Positions 63,338-64,000 of a stretch of DNA of 64,000 nucleotides are shown here, in pieces. Position numbers and translations under genes: made by a program. Source of the stretch: Bauldia sp965232525 (GTDB taxonomy: Bacteria > Pseudomonadota > Alphaproteobacteria > Rhizobiales > Kaistiaceae). Within the stretch, counting starts at the first letter, position 1. Every line of letters starts with the position of its first letter. The DNA lies in contig NZ_OZ246980.1 of the NCBI RefSeq assembly GCF_965232525.1, positions 2,232,001-2,296,000 of the forward strand, read 5' to 3'. The notes under the pieces were generated by a model. The model was not told the origin of the DNA. It saw nothing but the letters and a program-made list of their open reading frames with translations, and made no database searches.

Positions 63338-64000
63338 ATGCATTCATCGCTTGAGACGCTTCAACAGGTTCAAATCGCGCGGGCCACGGCCCTTCCCCAG
63401 ACGGAGCCGGGCTCGAACGGCTATTGGCTGGAAGGTGTGCGACGCCGCAACGCGGCGCTCGATGCTGTTTTCTACGATGTCGGCGTGATCAGCGATGGCG
63501 AGGCCCGGGCGATCAGCCCATGGCTCGCGCGCGAGGGGGCGATCCTTTACGTCCCGCCGAGCGGGAAGGGCGATGTCCGCGTCTGCTCCGGTGCCGACGA
63601 TCTCGTCAAGACCAAACCGGCGGCAAAAAGCCTCGCCGTCGCAGGTGTTGGATCATCGGCACTCGGGTCGGCAGCGTTCGCCCGCAATGTTGCCGATGCC
63701 ACCGGTGCGCCCGTTGCAGCCGTTGTCTCCGGCTATGGCCTGTCAGACCTCGCCTCCGAGGCGCTCGGCGGCTGGTTCCTGTTCGGCTACGCCAATCGCA
63801 GCCGCGATCCCTGCGAGGCGGGCTCGGGGTCGTCCATCGGTGCCGTCGCCACTGACCGACTGACGCGGACAAGCAAGGACACCGAGGCAGTCATCGCGTT
63901 GCTGCGCGACAAGCGCCTATCGTTCGATCTGTTGACCGGGCACTCCAAGGGCAACTTGGTTCTGTCGGAGGCGCTGTTCGCGATCTCTGATGACTCTAGG
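63338..64000 (+). CDS. Alpha/beta-hydrolase-like protein, 3' end cut off by the window edge
   Basis: A frame opens at ATG 63338 behind GGAGGCGAGGCC and stays open to the window end (221 codons). The sequence includes LAVAGVGSSALGSAAFARNVA and AAVVSGYGLSDLASEALGGWFLFG. The nucleophile-elbow-like motif TGHSKGNLVLSEAL has Ser203, the GxSxG pattern of lipases and esterases. The rest of the catalytic triad would lie beyond the edge. There is no signal peptide. A TTGACA at 63281 may be the -35 box. Function beyond the fold cannot be assigned. Confidence 0.65.
   Translation, partial: MHSSLETLQQVQIARATALPQTEPGSNGYWLEGVRRRNAALDAVFYDVGVISDGEARAISPWLAREGAILYVPPSGKGDVRVCSGADDLVKTKPAAKSLAVAGVGSSALGSAAFARNVADATGAPVAAVVSGYGLSDLASEALGGWFLFGYANRSRDPCEAGSGSSIGAVATDRLTRTSKDTEAVIALLRDKRLSFDLLTGHSKGNLVLSEALFAISDDSR

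Overview
This is a 64-kb, high-GC chromosomal window from an alphaproteobacterium, most like a Rhodospirillales-type organism. The assignment rests on family-level recognition only: an FtsZ C-terminal peptide ending ELEIPAFLRRQAN, the gene order rnpB - mraZ...ftsZ - lpxC - bamD - recN - ligA, a split MetH, an ArsR-methyltransferase fusion in front of metF, and a MurE with the meso-diaminopimelate DNPR motif. I could not check the species. I found no CRISPR array, tRNA, rRNA operon, intact insertion sequence or prophage.

Left third (1-30 kb) is metabolism, transport and envelope genes. A truncated SulP anion permease is followed by a trans-aconitate methyltransferase. Two complete quinol oxidases lie head to tail: a short, CIO-type cytochrome bd (cydAB) and a cytochrome bo3 (cyoABCD). 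A divergent ArsR/SRPBCC pair borders a methionine-cycle operon (ArsR-methyltransferase fusion, metF, a Phd/VapC toxin-antitoxin pair, a VOC protein, metH in two genes). Then come single transport and secreted-protein genes: a TctC-type binding protein, a sugar porter, a trypsin-like protease, TrkH, a 27-residue membrane peptide on the minus strand, an ornithine/lysine-type decarboxylase, two tandem extensin-like lipoproteins and a very large 5-oxoprolinase/hydantoinase fusion.

The middle (30-35.5 kb) runs djlA-like - RTX protein - amidase - rnpB - NTF2-like gene - frameshifted RTX fragment - mraZ. The RTX gene sits between two perfect 42-bp direct repeats. One copy is the 3' end of the djlA-like gene, which points to an insertion that duplicated the end of its target gene.

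The right part (35.3-62.3 kb) is a near-complete division and cell wall (dcw) cluster: mraZ rsmH ftsL ftsI murE murF mraY murD ftsW murG murC [GATase] murB [vapBC] ddl ftsQ ftsA ftsZ, then lpxC, bamD, recN and ligA. Most junctions overlap by 1-14 bases, which implies translational coupling. Together these genes make UDP-MurNAc-pentapeptide, lipid I and lipid II, and build the divisome. Two interruptions stand out: a class I glutamine amidotransferase coupled to murB, and a VapBC module with its own operator and an intrinsic terminator. Three evenly spaced TGGGA boxes upstream of mraZ look like an MraZ operator.

The right edge holds a less GC-rich membrane protein of unknown function and the start of an alpha/beta-hydrolase-like gene. 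I do not see a clearly new multi-gene system. The strongest leads are the repeat-flanked RTX insertion, the toxin-antitoxin modules inside essential operons, the GATase in the dcw cluster and the unannotated small membrane peptide.
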